Source: Myxococcales bacterium
GTDB lineage: Bacteria > Myxococcota_A > Bradymonadia > UBA7976 > UBA1532
Assembly (NCBI GenBank): GCA_020633465.1
Contig: JACKDN010000024.1
Coordinates: forward strand, 3,501 to 67,500
Direction: 5' to 3'
DNA: 64,000 nt
Shown: piece after piece, positions 8,748 to 19,700 of the stretch
Layout: every line of letters begins with the position of its first letter
Position numbering within the stretch: the first letter of the stretch is position 1
Made by a program: the position numbers and the translations under genes
The notes under the pieces: generated by a model
What the model was told of the DNA's origin: nothing
Database searches by the model: none
Seen by the model: only the letters and a program-made list of their open reading frames with translations

Positions 8748-9563
8748 ATGCGACGTGTCATCGTGGCGGCCATCTGCGCCGCGCTGTGGGCCTGCGGCGG
8801 CGGGCCGCAGGCCGAGGAGGGCAGCACCCTCGACCCGGCCGACGATCCCGACGACGACGGGACCGCGCAGCGGGTCGAGATGGTGAAGTACGAGCAGAAG
8901 ACCCGCGAGCTGCTCGAGGCCAACCAGAAGCTGGGTGATCTGCAGGGTCAGGTGGACGAGCAGCGACGGCGCCTGTCGATCATCTGCATCGACCACCCGG
9001 ATCACGAGGTGTGTCAGCCGCAGACCCAGGCGATGTACGCGCGCAAGGCCTTCTGCGAAGATCCCGAGTTCACCCACCACGTCGACGAGGTGGTGAAGGC
9101 CTGCCACCGGGGCGAGTGCAAGCAGCTCGATCAGGCCAACGAGATCAGCCGCAGCCAGTACATGCTGCTCACCCAACGGCTGCCCCACGCGCTGACCCTG
9201 TTCCGCGCCAACCGCACGAAGCTCGACCGCGACGACAAGAAGCAGCTGCAGCGCTTCCTCGAGGTGCTGCACGGCGAGAAGGGCTTCGTGATCGTCGTCG
9301 GCCGCGCCAGCCGCGACGGCGACTGGCGCAAGAACATCCAGCTGGCCATCGACCGCGCCAACGCCACGCGGGCCTACCTGGTCGACGAGATGGGCATGGA
9401 CTCGGAGCGCGTGGGCATCATCACCTACGGTGCCGAGAAGATGTACCTGACCGAGCTGGACGCCGAGCGGCTGACCGACCGCAAGCTGACCGTCAAGCAG
9501 GCCAACCGCAGCGCGCTGGTCTTCGCCTATCCCTGCTGGGAGGGCGTCGAGCGTGCGTTCTGA
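8748..9563 (+). CDS. OmpA-family peptidoglycan-associated lipoprotein
   Basis: The 271-residue product begins with a lipoprotein signal whose lipobox LWAC places Cys16 as the lipid-anchored residue. A coiled-coil-like stretch (about 45-85: EQKTRELLEANQKLGDLQ and following) leads to a C-terminal OmpA-like domain (about 150-265) with the ANRTKLD, IVVGRASRDGD and AIDRANATRAYL features that in this family bind peptidoglycan. The ATG at 8748 is preferred over upstream starts because it gives the signal peptide directly and follows a caggga site. It likely tethers the outer membrane to the cell wall. The next gene overlaps its end by 11 bases. Confidence 0.8.
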   Translation: MRRVIVAAICAALWACGGGPQAEEGSTLDPADDPDDDGTAQRVEMVKYEQKTRELLEANQKLGDLQGQVDEQRRRLSIICIDHPDHEVCQPQTQAMYARKAFCEDPEFTHHVDEVVKACHRGECKQLDQANEISRSQYMLLTQRLPHALTLFRANRTKLDRDDKKQLQRFLEVLHGEKGFVIVVGRASRDGDWRKNIQLAIDRANATRAYLVDEMGMDSERVGIITYGAEKMYLTELDAERLTDRKLTVKQANRSALVFAYPCWEGVERAF

Positions 9564-10278
9564 CCGGATCGTCGCCGCGGCGCTGAGCCTGCTGCTGGTC
9601 GCTTGCGGCGGCGCCGCCGCGCAGGACGCGCCGGATCCGGCGCTGGTGCGGGCGCAGGCCGCGCAGCAGGCCGCCGAGACCCGCGCCCGCGAGGCCGAGG
9701 CCGAGCTGGCCGTGCTGCGCGCCGAGCTGAAGCGCACCGCCGCCCGCCTGCAGGTCGCCGAGCAGCGCCTCGGGCTGCGCCCCTTCGAGCCGCAGACGCT
9801 GAAGCGCCCGGACGGGGAGCTGACCATCGCGCCGGGTCGCGCCAAACGGGTGGCCAGCCCCGACGCCCGCCCGAAGGACGACGACGCCGCCCGCGCGCTG
9901 AAGCAGGCCCCGGTGACCCTGGTGGCCTACTGGGCCACCTGGTGCGAGCCGTGTATCGCCGCCGAGGAGCTCGCCGCCGTCCGCCGCGTCGAGGCCGCGG
10001 CCCGGCCCTTCGGCGCCGCGCTGATGAGCGTCGCGATCGACGGCCTGGACAAGGTGCGGGGCCACCCGCGCGCCGCCGACTGGATCTACCCGCTGTGGCA
10101 GCGCGACGACGCCCACCTGCAGTGGGCCCCCCGCGCGTTCGTTCAGCAGGCCGGCCTGGGCCTGCCGCTGTTCCTCGTCGTCGACCGCGACGGCGCCGTC
10201 CGCTTCTGGCGCAACGGCAAGCTGGACGCGCAGGTCGAGGAGGAGCTGATCACCGCCCTCGCGCGCGCCGCGCGCTGA
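9553..10278 (+). CDS. Lipoprotein with thioredoxin-like fold (TlpA-type)
   Basis: A GTG-started 241-residue lipoprotein (lipobox LVAC, Cys18) whose start lies inside the end of the OmpA-like gene, so the two are likely co-translated. Residues about 25-75 form a charged helical or coiled-coil segment. Residues about 115-235 are a thioredoxin-like domain with the redox motif W-A-T-W-C-E-P-C (Cys131 and Cys134), the cis-proline region GLPLFLVVDRDG, and a final helix. It is predicted to act as an envelope thiol-disulfide reductase; the partner protein is unknown. Confidence 0.8.
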   Translation: MRSDRIVAAALSLLLVACGGAAAQDAPDPALVRAQAAQQAAETRAREAEAELAVLRAELKRTAARLQVAEQRLGLRPFEPQTLKRPDGELTIAPGRAKRVASPDARPKDDDAARALKQAPVTLVAYWATWCEPCIAAEELAAVRRVEAAARPFGAALMSVAIDGLDKVRGHPRAADWIYPLWQRDDAHLQWAPRAFVQQAGLGLPLFLVVDRDGAVRFWRNGKLDAQVEEELITALARAAR

Positions 10279-10342
10279 CGGTCACGGGTCGGGGTGCGAT
10301 TCGAACCCGTCGATCGCCCGTACGCCCCGCCAACACGGGCGG

Positions 10343-10483
10343 GCTATCAGCTCTCGGCGGTCAGCGCTCGGCTCCGTCGCGGCGACTGTAGCTTCGGCCC
10401 GGCAACCGGCGCCCCGAGCTGGCGGGCCGGTTCCGCAGTCGGCACCGCGCACGGGGCCCGGCTGACAGCTGACCGCTGACAGC
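10343..10483. repeat. Inverted pair of degenerate heptamer arrays
   Basis: At 10343-10377 five consecutive heptamers read gctatca, gctctcg, gcggtca, gcgctcg, gctccgt. At 10463-10483 three heptamers tgacagc, tgaccgc, tgacagc are the same motif on the other strand (gctgtca, gcggtca, gctgtca). About 85 bases separate the arrays. They lie between two plus-strand genes with no coding frame. Heptamer arrays of this GCTGTCA/GCTCTCG type occur in intergenic DNA of several bacterial groups; their role is unknown to me. Confidence 0.65.
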
Positions 10484-10561
10484 CGGTCGGGGCGACCACC
10501 AACGGCTCGTGAGCAAACCGGCGGGGTCGCGGCCCCACGGCGGCTGATCTAGGATGCGCCC

Positions 10562-11257
10562 ATGACCGACGCACGCTACGCCCACGGCGGCTACCTGGAC
10601 GCCAACCCCACGTGGCACACCGAGGACTCGGCCTTCAAGACCGGCGAGCTGGTGGCGCTGCTGCGCCGCCGCGACCTGCGGCCGGCGCGGGTGCTGGACG
10701 TCGGCTGCGGGGCCGGCGAGGTGCTGCGCCAGCTTCGGCCGCACCTCGACGCCGACGCCGAGCTGGTCGGGTACGACGTCTCGCCCCAGGCCATCGAGCG
10801 CGCCCGCTCGCTGGGCGGCGACGGCATCACGTTCCACCGCGGCGACGCCACCACCGAGGCGCCCCACGACTTCGATCTGGTGCTGGCCTTCGACGTCTTC
10901 GAGCACGTCGAGGACTACTTCGGCTTCCTGCGCCGCGTGCGCGCCCTGGGCACCCACAAGGTGTTCCACATCCCGCTCGAGCTGACCGCCAGCGCCGCCC
11001 TGCGCGGCGCGCCGCTGATGCGCGCGCGGCAGAAGGTGGGCCACATCCACCACTTCTCGCGCGACACCGCCCTGGCCACCCTCGAGGACTGCGGCTACCA
11101 GATCCTCGACGCCACCTACACCGCCGGCGCCTTCGCCACCGCGCGCCACCTGCGCACCCGCCTGGCCAACGTGCCCCGGCGGGGGCTGTTCCGCTTCGCC
11201 CCCGATCTCACCGTGCGCCTGCTGGGCGGCTTCTCGCTGCTGGTGCTCGCCGCCTGA
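10562..11257 (+). CDS. Class I SAM-dependent methyltransferase
   Basis: A 231-residue protein with the class I methyltransferase fold: motif I VLDVGCGAGEV at about residues 43-53, acidic motif II in ELVGYDVS, and motif IV DLVLAFDVFEHVED. The last resembles ubiquinone/menaquinone-type and polysaccharide O-methyltransferases, but the substrate is not evident. The C-terminus ends in a short hydrophobic stretch. A TAGGAT string at 10550-10555 ends seven bases before the ATG and no ribosome binding site is visible, so the transcript may be leaderless. It stands alone between the heptamer arrays and the next lipoprotein gene. Confidence 0.8.
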   Translation: MTDARYAHGGYLDANPTWHTEDSAFKTGELVALLRRRDLRPARVLDVGCGAGEVLRQLRPHLDADAELVGYDVSPQAIERARSLGGDGITFHRGDATTEAPHDFDLVLAFDVFEHVEDYFGFLRRVRALGTHKVFHIPLELTASAALRGAPLMRARQKVGHIHHFSRDTALATLEDCGYQILDATYTAGAFATARHLRTRLANVPRRGLFRFAPDLTVRLLGGFSLLVLAA

Positions 11258-11290
11258 CGCCGCGCCCCGGCCACCGTCGCCGTCACCCGC

Positions 11291-11296
11291 TATAGT
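11291..11296 (+). promoter_or_regulatory. -10-like hexamer upstream of the FG-GAP-type lipoprotein
   Basis: TATAGT matches the -10 consensus at five of six bases and sits 40 bases before the ATG at 11336. No good -35 is visible at 17-18 bases spacing. Confidence 0.35.
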
Positions 11297-11335
11297 CGTC
11301 GGCGGGACGGACGGTCCGGCGCGAGGAGGGCGACG

Positions 11336-14300
11336 ATGGGCAGGGTGTGGGTCGCGGCGTGGGCGATGGCGCTGGCCGGCGGGCTGTCGGCGTGCGACGA
11401 CGGCGGGCCCTCCACCGAGACCGAGGCGGACTGCGGGCCCGGGGCCTGCGGCCTGCTGGACGCGGGCGCCGACGCGGTGGCCCCCGACGCCGAGCCCGTC
11501 TGGGACGGCGGCGCGCTCACCCAGGACGCGGCGCCGCCCGCCCTCGACGGCGCCCTGCCGGCGCCGGACGTGGGCGACGCCGCCCTGCCCGACGCCGATC
11601 TGCCCGACGTCGCTTCGCCTGACGCCGAGGCCCCGACGCCGCGCCCGCCTGCGGTCGCGTCGAGCCCGCCCCGCCGCCCGGCCCGGCGGCCTGGCCAACG
11701 CCACCGTCCGCGCCGAGCTGGCGGTCGGCGCCGCCGTGCGCGACCCCGCCCTGTGGGTGGGCGATCTGGACGGCGACGCCGCCGGCGCCGCCGAGCGCGT
11801 CGTCGCCCGCGGCGGCCGCGTCGCGCTGATCGACGCCGACGGCACCGAGCGCTGGCGCACCGCGCTGACCGCCGCCTGGGCGGTGCTGGCCGTCGCCGAC
11901 TTCGACGGCGACGGCCGCGCCGAGGTGGTCACCCGCAGCGATCGCGACGTCTTCGTGTACGACGGCGTGGGCGGCGACCTGCGCTGGACCCTGCCGGTCG
12001 ACCTGTTCGACCTCGACGTGCCCCGCGTCGGCGTCCAGGAAGTGCGCGTCGTCGACGTCACCGGCGACGGCCTGCCCGAGCTGTACCTGACCGACGCCGG
12101 CTGCTCGCGCAGCGGCCAGGGCTTCGGCGCGGTGATCGACTTCGCCGCCGATCCCGCCGGCGCGCTGGTGGCCCGCATCCAGGGTCCGCGGTTCAACGGC
12201 CGGTGCACCCGCTGGAACACCTTCGGCGACGTGGACGGCGACGGCCGCCCCGAGCTGCTGATCAACGATGCCGTCGGGCTGCAGGTGTTCGACCCGCGCA
12301 CGGGCGAGCGCGTGGCTTGCGGCGAGGTCTCGGGCGCCGTCACCGCCGGCATCTACCCCAACCTGCCCCTGCCCACCGCCGCCGGCGAGGATCGTCTGGT
12401 GTTCGACGCCGACCACGTCGCGCGGGTGGGCCTGCAGGACGGCCCGGTGACGCGCTGCCCGGACGACGCGCTCAGCTTCCGGCCGCGCTGGCGCGTGCCC
12501 CTGGGCGGCGCGATGCGACCGGAGGGCAGCGTGGTGGTGGACGTCGACGGCGACGGCCTGCCCGACCTGCTGACCTCGGTGCGCCGCGCGGCCGACGGCG
12601 TCTGGCAGGTGGTGGCGCTCAGCGGCGCGGACGGCGGCGTGCTGTTCGCGCGCGAGGACGCGGTGCTGCTCGGCGGCGCGCACCTCGGCGGCGACGGCGG
12701 CCCGCTGCTGGCGCTGCGCACGCCCCCCGGCGACGTCGCCGGCCGGTTCGGTGATCTGGTGTTGGCGCGGCTGGCCGGCGACGGATCGGGCCTGGTCGAC
12801 GGGCCCAGCCTGCCCGGCGCGGCGCTGGTGTTCCCCGCCCAGGACCCCCCCGACCGCTCCGAGGAGTTCCCCGCGCCGCTGGTGGTAGGCGGCGCGATCG
12901 CCGTGCTGCGAGCCGACGCGGCCCGACCCGACGCGGTCGACCGCCTCGAGCTGTGGACGCTCGACGGCCGCGTCGCCCAGCGACCCGTCGGCGGCGAGCC
13001 GGGCGCCGTGCGCAGCGCGTGCGGGCACCGGGTCGACTGCCCGCGCCTGGCCCTCACCCGATCCGACGGCGTCGTCGAGGTGCTCGACGCCGCGCTGCAG
13101 CCGGTCGAGGACGCCGCGGGCGCGCGCCTCCTGGGCGGCGCCGTCTCGGTCTACCTGGCCGACGAGGCCACCTTGCTGGCCGTCGCGCCCGACGGCCGCG
13201 CGATGGGGCTCGACTGGCCGCAGGCGGAGCCCGTCGCCTGGAGCGCCACCGGCGGCCTGAACGCCAACGGCCGCCCCGTCGGCGCCACCCTGGCCCCGCG
13301 CGAGGACGCGCCCGACCTGCTGCTGGTGGGCCACGTCGAGCCCGGCGCGGTGGGGTGGCGCGCGCTCGACGCCGACTCGGGCCAGCCCCGCTGGACGCAC
13401 CTGCTGCCCACCGCCGCCGTCAGCAGCCTCGCCGCACCGACGCCGGTGCCGCCCCTCGATCTGGCCGTGCGCCACGATCGCCTCGTCGGCGACGCCCCAC
13501 CCCCGCGGGGCGACTGCGCCCGCGAGACCATCGAGGACGGCGCCTTCCCCCCCACCCCCGAGTGCGCCGGCGTGCGCTGGGTGCCCCGCCAGCTGACCGC
13601 CCTCGACCTGGACACCGGCGCGTGCCGCTGGCGCACCGTGCTGCGCCCCCACGTCAACTGCGGCGTGCCCGGCAACAACCAGCAGCTGACCTACGCCCTG
13701 GGCCACCTGTACCTGACCGGCAGCGAGAACGTGCGGCGCATCGATCCGCTGACCGGCGAGATCACCGCCCAGATCACGCGGCAGGACGTGGCCGACGCGA
13801 GCCGCATGTTCGGCGGCTGGGTGCGACCCACCGGCGCCGCGCCGCCCCTGGTGCGGGTGGGCGGGCTGGGCCCACCCGACGCCCTGGACGCCGATCTGAC
13901 CTACCTGGGCACGGCGCCCGACGTCGACGGGCAGCCGCGGCAGGGCTGGCTGATCGAGGACATCGTCGTGGCCGCCGGCGAGCTGTGGATGACCCCCGAG
14001 GTGGGCCTGCCCCTGCACCGCTACGGCCTGGCCGACGATCTGCCGCTGCGGGGCACCTTCGCGCTGCGCGGGGGCGCCCTCGAGCCCGACGCGCCGGTGG
14101 TCGCGCAGTATCCCGACGTGACCTCGATGCAGCGCGTCGACCACCTCCTGGGCCCCGGCGCGCCCGGCGTCGCGCTGGCCACCGACGAGGGCATCCTGTA
14201 CGCGCTCGATCCCGCCGGTGCGCTGACCTTCGCCCGCGCCTTCGACGTGGGCATCGGGCGGCCGCGCTTCGGCGATCTGGACGGCGATCCCGGCCTCGAG

Positions 14301-15026
14301 CTGGCGGTGCCCACCACCGACGGCCGCGTGCTGATCCTCGACGAGCCGGCGCCGCCCGGCCCGCTGGCCGCGTGGGACGTGCCCTGCGACGCCGGCCCCA
14401 CGTGCGACCCCGACGACGACATCGACTCGACCTTCGACGCCGCGGCCCTGTGCGTCGAGTGGCTGCCGCTGCCACCCGACGCCGAGGTGGCCGGCTACGA
14501 GGTCCGCGTGCTGGGCGAGAACGGCGCGCTCGTGCGCGACTGGCTGCCCGCCGACGCGGACGCGCGGACGGCCGTCGCCGACGGCCTGGCGCTGGTGCCG
14601 GGGCAGACCTACACCGTCGAGGTGCGGGCCATCGGCGCCGACGGCCAGCCGACGCGCCCGACGTCGAGCGACGGCGTGCAGGTGATCAACGAGGCGCCGC
14701 CCGAGGTGACGGTCACGTCCGACCGGGCCGTGCTCGACATCAGCGGCGTCGAGCCGGCCACCCTGACCCTCGACGGCCGCGACGACGACCGCCTGGCCGG
14801 CTGGTCGCTGGCCATCCTCTCGGCCGACGGCCAGCTGGTGCGGCGCCTGGGCGCGGGGCCCCTGGCCGATCCCGAGGTGCGGGTGGTGCGCGCGTGGGAC
14901 GGCTTCGATCAGGCCAAGGTGCGCGTGGCGCCGGGCCGCTACCGGGCGGTGGGCGCCGTGGTCGACCGCGCGGGCAACGTGGCGAGCGACGCCGTCGATC
15001 TGCAGGTGTGCGACGGACCCTGCTGA
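11336..15026 (+). pseudogene. Large FG-GAP/VCBS-type lipoprotein, frame broken by two single-base losses
   Basis: The gene starts as a lipoprotein (lipobox LSAC, Cys20) with an Asp/Ala/Pro-rich linker, then continues as an extracellular beta-propeller-like protein with many DxDGDG-type calcium motifs (FDGDGRAEV, VTGDGLPEL, VDGDGRPEL, VDGDGLPDL) and a fibronectin-III-like C-terminus. About 1,230 residues are expected. The linker frame stops making sense after about 11632, resumes in the next frame (DAAPACGRVEPAPPPGP), and shifts again near 11684 into the frame open to 15026. Both changes equal loss of one base in a C/G run. Everything downstream is intact, so a consensus error is as likely as true inactivation. 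It ends six bases from the convergent WecA-type gene. Confidence 0.7.
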
Positions 15027-15032
15027 ACCGGG

Positions 15033-16529
15033 TCAGCGGGCCCCGAACTGCCGCTCGAGCGGCGCGCGCAGCGCCTGGTGCAGCAGGCGCAACAGCGACT
15101 CGTCCTCGACCTCGATGCCGCGGCGCCCGTCGCGATAGCGATAGCTGATGCGCCCGTGCGCGCCCGGCGCGTCCAGATCGAAGGTGACCTCGAAGGCCTC
15201 GGCGCCCGCGCCCACCCGCGGGGTCGGTCGGCGCCAGTCCAGCACGGTGTTCTGCGGGGCGGCGGCGGCGTGCACCTCCAGCTGCACCTCGTCGTAGCCG
15301 TACAGCGCGTGGGCGTCGGTCAGCACGTGGAAGGCCTCGTCGACGTTGGCGGCCTGCCGCACGCGATCGGCCACGGTGCGCACGGTCTCGACCCGCGCGC
15401 GCCGCACCCGCTTGGCCTCGCGCCCGTCGCGGAACTCGGCCCGCCAGCGCTCCATGCGTACGTACCCCAGCCGCCGGGCCAGGATGAGCACGATCACCCC
15501 GTAGGCCAGCAGGATCCACACGGCGTTCTTGGCCGGGCTGAAGTACACCGCCAGCGTCGCCGAGGCGCAAAGCAGCGAGAAGCCCCACATCACCAGCACC
15601 ACGTTGCGGTGCGACAGGCCGAAGGCCAGCAGGCGGTGATGCACGTGATCGCGATCCGCCGACAGCGGCGATCGCCCCCGCAACATGCGGCGGAAGAAGG
15701 CCAGCGAGGTGTCGAGGATGGGCAGGCCCAAGAGCAGGACGGGCACCGCGAGGGCGACGGTCGTCTGCGACTTGAAGTTGGCCATGACGCTGCTGGCCGC
15801 GACGACGTAGCCGATGAACAGGCTGCCGGCGTCGCCCATGAAGATGTTGGCCGGGTGGAAGTTGTGGAACAGGAAGCCGAGCAGCGCGCCGGCGAGGGCC
15901 ACCGACACGAGCGCCATGATGATCTTGTCGCCCGCGACGCCGATGACGAAGGTGACCGCGACGGCGACGAAGGCGACGCCCGCGGCGAGGCCGTCGAGCC
16001 CGTCGATCAGGTTGATCGCGTTGGTGACGCCCACCACCCACAGCACCGCGAGCAGCGAGCCGAACGGGCCGACGTACAGGTTGCCGCCCCAAGGCAGGGC
16101 GACGACGTCGAAGCTGAAGCCCAAAGCCGGCAGCAGCAGCGCCGCGGGGATCTGCACCGACAGCTTGATCACGGCGTTGGCCCCGCGCGCGTCGTCGTAG
16201 ACGCCCAGCCCCAGCATGGCGAGGCCGCCGCCGACGATGACCAGCACGCGGTTGATGTCGCGGGCGAAGTAGCGGGCGACGCCCGTGTCGAGCAGCCAGA
16301 GCACCATCAGGCTGGCGAAGAAGCCCGCCGCGATGGCGATGCCCCCCCAGCGGGGCGTGGTGCGCGTGTGCACGCGCCGCGCGAGGTCGGGCTTGTCGAC
16401 GACGCCGCGCGCCACCGCCAGCCGGCGCACGGCCGGCACCAGCAGGACGGTCGTGACGGCCGCCACCAGGAAGGCCGCCGGGTAGGACGGGCCGACGTTG
16501 TCGAGCCACCCTCGGAGCGCGTCGATCAC
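15033..16529 (-). CDS. Undecaprenyl-phosphate sugar-1-phosphate transferase (WecA/TagO/MraY family)
   Basis: A GTG-started polytopic membrane protein of 498 residues with about eleven membrane segments. It contains the family signatures: KPDLARRVHTRTTPRWGG near the N-terminus, YDDARG, the NAINLIDGLDGLA loop, HNFHPANIFMGDAG, and the DRDHVHHRL cytoplasmic loop that separates WecA/TagO-like enzymes from MraY. It would transfer a GlcNAc- or related sugar-1-phosphate onto undecaprenyl phosphate to start polysaccharide synthesis. A soluble extension of about 115 residues follows the last membrane segment, longer than E. coli WecA, and is of unknown function. No other glycan genes adjoin it. Confidence 0.85.
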   Translation of the reverse strand: MIDALRGWLDNVGPSYPAAFLVAAVTTVLLVPAVRRLAVARGVVDKPDLARRVHTRTTPRWGGIAIAAGFFASLMVLWLLDTGVARYFARDINRVLVIVGGGLAMLGLGVYDDARGANAVIKLSVQIPAALLLPALGFSFDVVALPWGGNLYVGPFGSLLAVLWVVGVTNAINLIDGLDGLAAGVAFVAVAVTFVIGVAGDKIIMALVSVALAGALLGFLFHNFHPANIFMGDAGSLFIGYVVAASSVMANFKSQTTVALAVPVLLLGLPILDTSLAFFRRMLRGRSPLSADRDHVHHRLLAFGLSHRNVVLVMWGFSLLCASATLAVYFSPAKNAVWILLAYGVIVLILARRLGYVRMERWRAEFRDGREAKRVRRARVETVRTVADRVRQAANVDEAFHVLTDAHALYGYDEVQLEVHAAAAPQNTVLDWRRPTPRVGAGAEAFEVTFDLDAPGAHGRISYRYRDGRRGIEVEDESLLRLLHQALRAPLERQFGAR

Positions 16530-16768
16530 CGGGCGCGCCCGCCCCGCCGCCTCGCGGGGAAAGACCTGGACCGATTCCGCACCTGCGCCACCCTCACTCG
16601 GGCTCCTCCCGCGCGATCACCCGCACTGCGGTCCGCGCGAAGTTGGACCCCCCAGGGCCCCCCCGCGTCTCACCGGATCGGCGGGACACCTCCCGAGCCT
16701 CACGAGACGGGGCGGCACGGTAGCGCTCCGCGGGGCCCCGGTCGAGCCTCGGGCGTCGCCGCCGTGCG

Positions 16769-19700
16769 TCAGGGACACACCTCGCTCACCTGCACCGTGT
16801 AGCTGTTGCTGGCGGCGGCCGCGAAGTTGAAGCCGTACACCTCGAGCCGCACCCACGCGTCGGCCGCCGCGGGCACCGTCCAGGTCAGCACCTCGTCGTC
16901 GCTCACCGAGGCCCCCGTCACCACCCCCGTCCCGTTGCTGTCGTACAGCCGGGCGTCGATGTCGCCGTCGGCGTCGACGAAGCGCACCGTCGCCGTCACG
17001 GTGCAGCCGGCGTGGCCGGTGAAGGCGTACCAATCGCGATCCGTGCCGCAGATCACCGCCTCGATCGGCTCGTAGCCCACCGCGATGGGCCAGGCGTCGG
17101 CGATCGCGTCGGCGTCCTCCCACGCGTCGTCTGCGGGGCAGGCCGGCGGCCCCTGCGGCGCCCGGCTCTCGCGCACGAACACGAACCACTGCCCGTCGCC
17201 CAGCCCGCTGACGCCGCACTTCAGCGCGCCGTCGTCCTCGCCCCAGTCGGTGCCGTCGCTCTGCTGGCTGTCCATGCCGCGATCGTCGAGGTCGACGGTG
17301 AAGTCGGCGGTCGAGCTGCACGTGTCCTCGCCCTCGAGGTAGCCCGCGGCCCACCGCGTGCCGGTGCCCAGCAGCACCCCGCCGACGTTGTCGCGTCGCG
17401 CCGGCGGCGGCCGATCCTGCCCCTCGCCGTTGCCCTCGCTGAAGCAGCTGTCGGCGTCGGTGCCCGCGGTGAACTCGTGGTACCAGGGCGTCTTGTAGAA
17501 CGAGAGGTCGACGGTCATCGGGGCGCCCGCCGCCGCCCGGCTGTCGCGGCAGGCGAAGCGCACGTCGAAGCCCGGCGCCGCGTCGCGCAGCCCTCGCCAG
17601 ATGCCCTCGTGGGCGCCGGACGGCGCCAGCGTGCGCAGATCCGCGTACCAGTCGGCGGCCTGATCGTTCAGCGTCGCGCCCGCGGTGCTGCCCACCAGCG
17701 TCCACCCGCCCCCGTCGGTCTGCTGGTCGCAGTAGACGTCGACCGGCGCCGCGGCACCCGCGGGCTGCAGGCGCAGCACGCCGCTGTCGACCACGCCGTC
17801 GCGCCGCGCCTCGAGGCAGCTGGCGTAGACCGCGCACACGTTGCCCTCGTCGGTGAAGCCGTCGCAGTCCTCGTCCGCCGGCGCGCACACCTCGACGTCG
17901 GCCGGGCCCGCCACCGCGTCGCAGGCCAGCTGACCGGCGGCGCAGCGCACGACGCCTTCGACGCGGCACGCCCCGACGCCGGCCGCGCAGGGCCCGCCGT
18001 CGGCGTCCTCGTCCACCGTGCCGTCGCAGTCGTCGTCCACCGCGTTGCACGCCTCGGGCGCCGGCGCCCCCGCGTTGGCGTCGCAGCCCAGCCCCGCCAT
18101 GCCGCGGCACACGGTCTGCCCCTGCGCCCGGCACGCGCCCTGCCCCGCGCTGCACGCCTCGCCCACGCCGGGCACCCCCTCGTCCACCTGCCCGTCGCAG
18201 TCGTCGTCGCGCCCGTTGCAGATCTCGGCGCCGGGCGCCCCGGCCTGCGCGTCGCAGACCAACCCGTCGGGCCCGCACACCCGCTGACCGCTGCGCGCGC
18301 AGGCGCCCTGCCCGGCCGTGCAGGCGTCCCCCAGCCCCGCGACGTCGTCGACCACACCGTCGCAGTCGTCGTCCACGCCGTTGCACGCCTCGACGCCCGC
18401 CGGCGCCGCCTCGGCGTCGCACACCACCTGCCCGGTGCCCGCGTCGCAGGCCAGCGCGCCGGCCACGCGGCACGCCCCGGTGCCGACCGCGCACGCCTCG
18501 CCCACGCCCTCGGCGTCGTCGACCAGGCCGTCGCAGTCGTCGTCGGCCCCGTTGCACACCTCCACCTGCGGCAGCGCCTGCCCCGTGCACGGCCCATAGC
18601 CGGTGCCGTCGCCGGCGCAGGTCTGGGTGCCCGCGCGGCACCGCCCCACGCCCTGCGTGCCGTCCGGCCCGCCGTAGCACGCGCGGGACGTGCCCGCCTC
18701 GCAGACGCAGCTCCCGACGCCCAGATCGTCCACCGCGCCGTTGCAGTCGTTGTCCACCTGATCGCAGGCCTCGGCGGCGGGCAGCACCTGCCCCGCGCAG
18801 CCCCCGAACCGGCCGGCCACGCAGGTGCGAACGCCCGCCACGCACGGGCCCACGCCGGCGGTGCCCATCGGCCCGTCGTAGCAGTCCTCGATCACCGCCT
18901 CGTCGGTGGCGCCGTCGCAGTCGTCGTCGAGATCGTTGCAGGCCTCGGGCGCCGGCTGCACCGTCTGCGCGCACTGCAGGACGCCCTCGGTGCACCGCCG
19001 CGCGCCCACCCCGCACGCGCCCATGGCCCCGCTGTCGCACGCCTGCCCCAGCGCCGGATCGGCCTCGTCCACCCGGCCGTCGCAGTCGTCGTCGACCCCG
19101 TTGCACCGCTCGACGTCCGGCGCGCGGGGCTCGGCGTCGCAGCGCAGCGCGCCCTCGACGCCGCACACCTGCACCCCCTCGACGCGGCAGGCGCCCTGCC
19201 CGACGGCGCAGGCCGCGCCCAGCCCCAGCGCCTCGTCGGTCTCTCCGTCGCAGTCGTCGTCCAGCCCGTTGCACGTCTCGTCGCCGGGCAGGCCCCGCGG
19301 CGCGTCGCAGACGGTGGCGCCGCCGGGGCCGCAGACGATGGCGCCCATCCGCCGGCACGCGCCGACGCCGTTGGCGCAGCGCTCGCCCAGGCCCTGCCCC
19401 TCGTCGGTGCGGCCGTCGCAGTCGTCGTCGGCGCCGTTGCAGGTCTCGGCCGCCGGCGCGCCGGCCGCCGCGTCGCAGCGCACGGTGCCGGCGTCGCCGT
19501 CGCACACCGTCGTGCCGGCGGCGGCGCAGGCGCCCACCCCGACCATGCAGGCCGCGCCCGTGCCCTCGATCGCCTCGTCGATCGCGCCGTCGCAGTCCTC
19601 GTCGGTGCCGTCGCAGCTCTCGCTGTCGGGCACCTGCTCGCCGTTGCAGGGTCCGAAGCCACCGCCGTCCGCGCGGCACGCCTGGCGCCCCTCGGTGCAG

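Noticed and set aside
10290..10375. tRNA-like string (gattcgaaccc) suggesting a minus-strand tRNA
   Set aside because: The T-arm stem does not pair beyond one base and no acceptor or anticodon arm can be folded around it.
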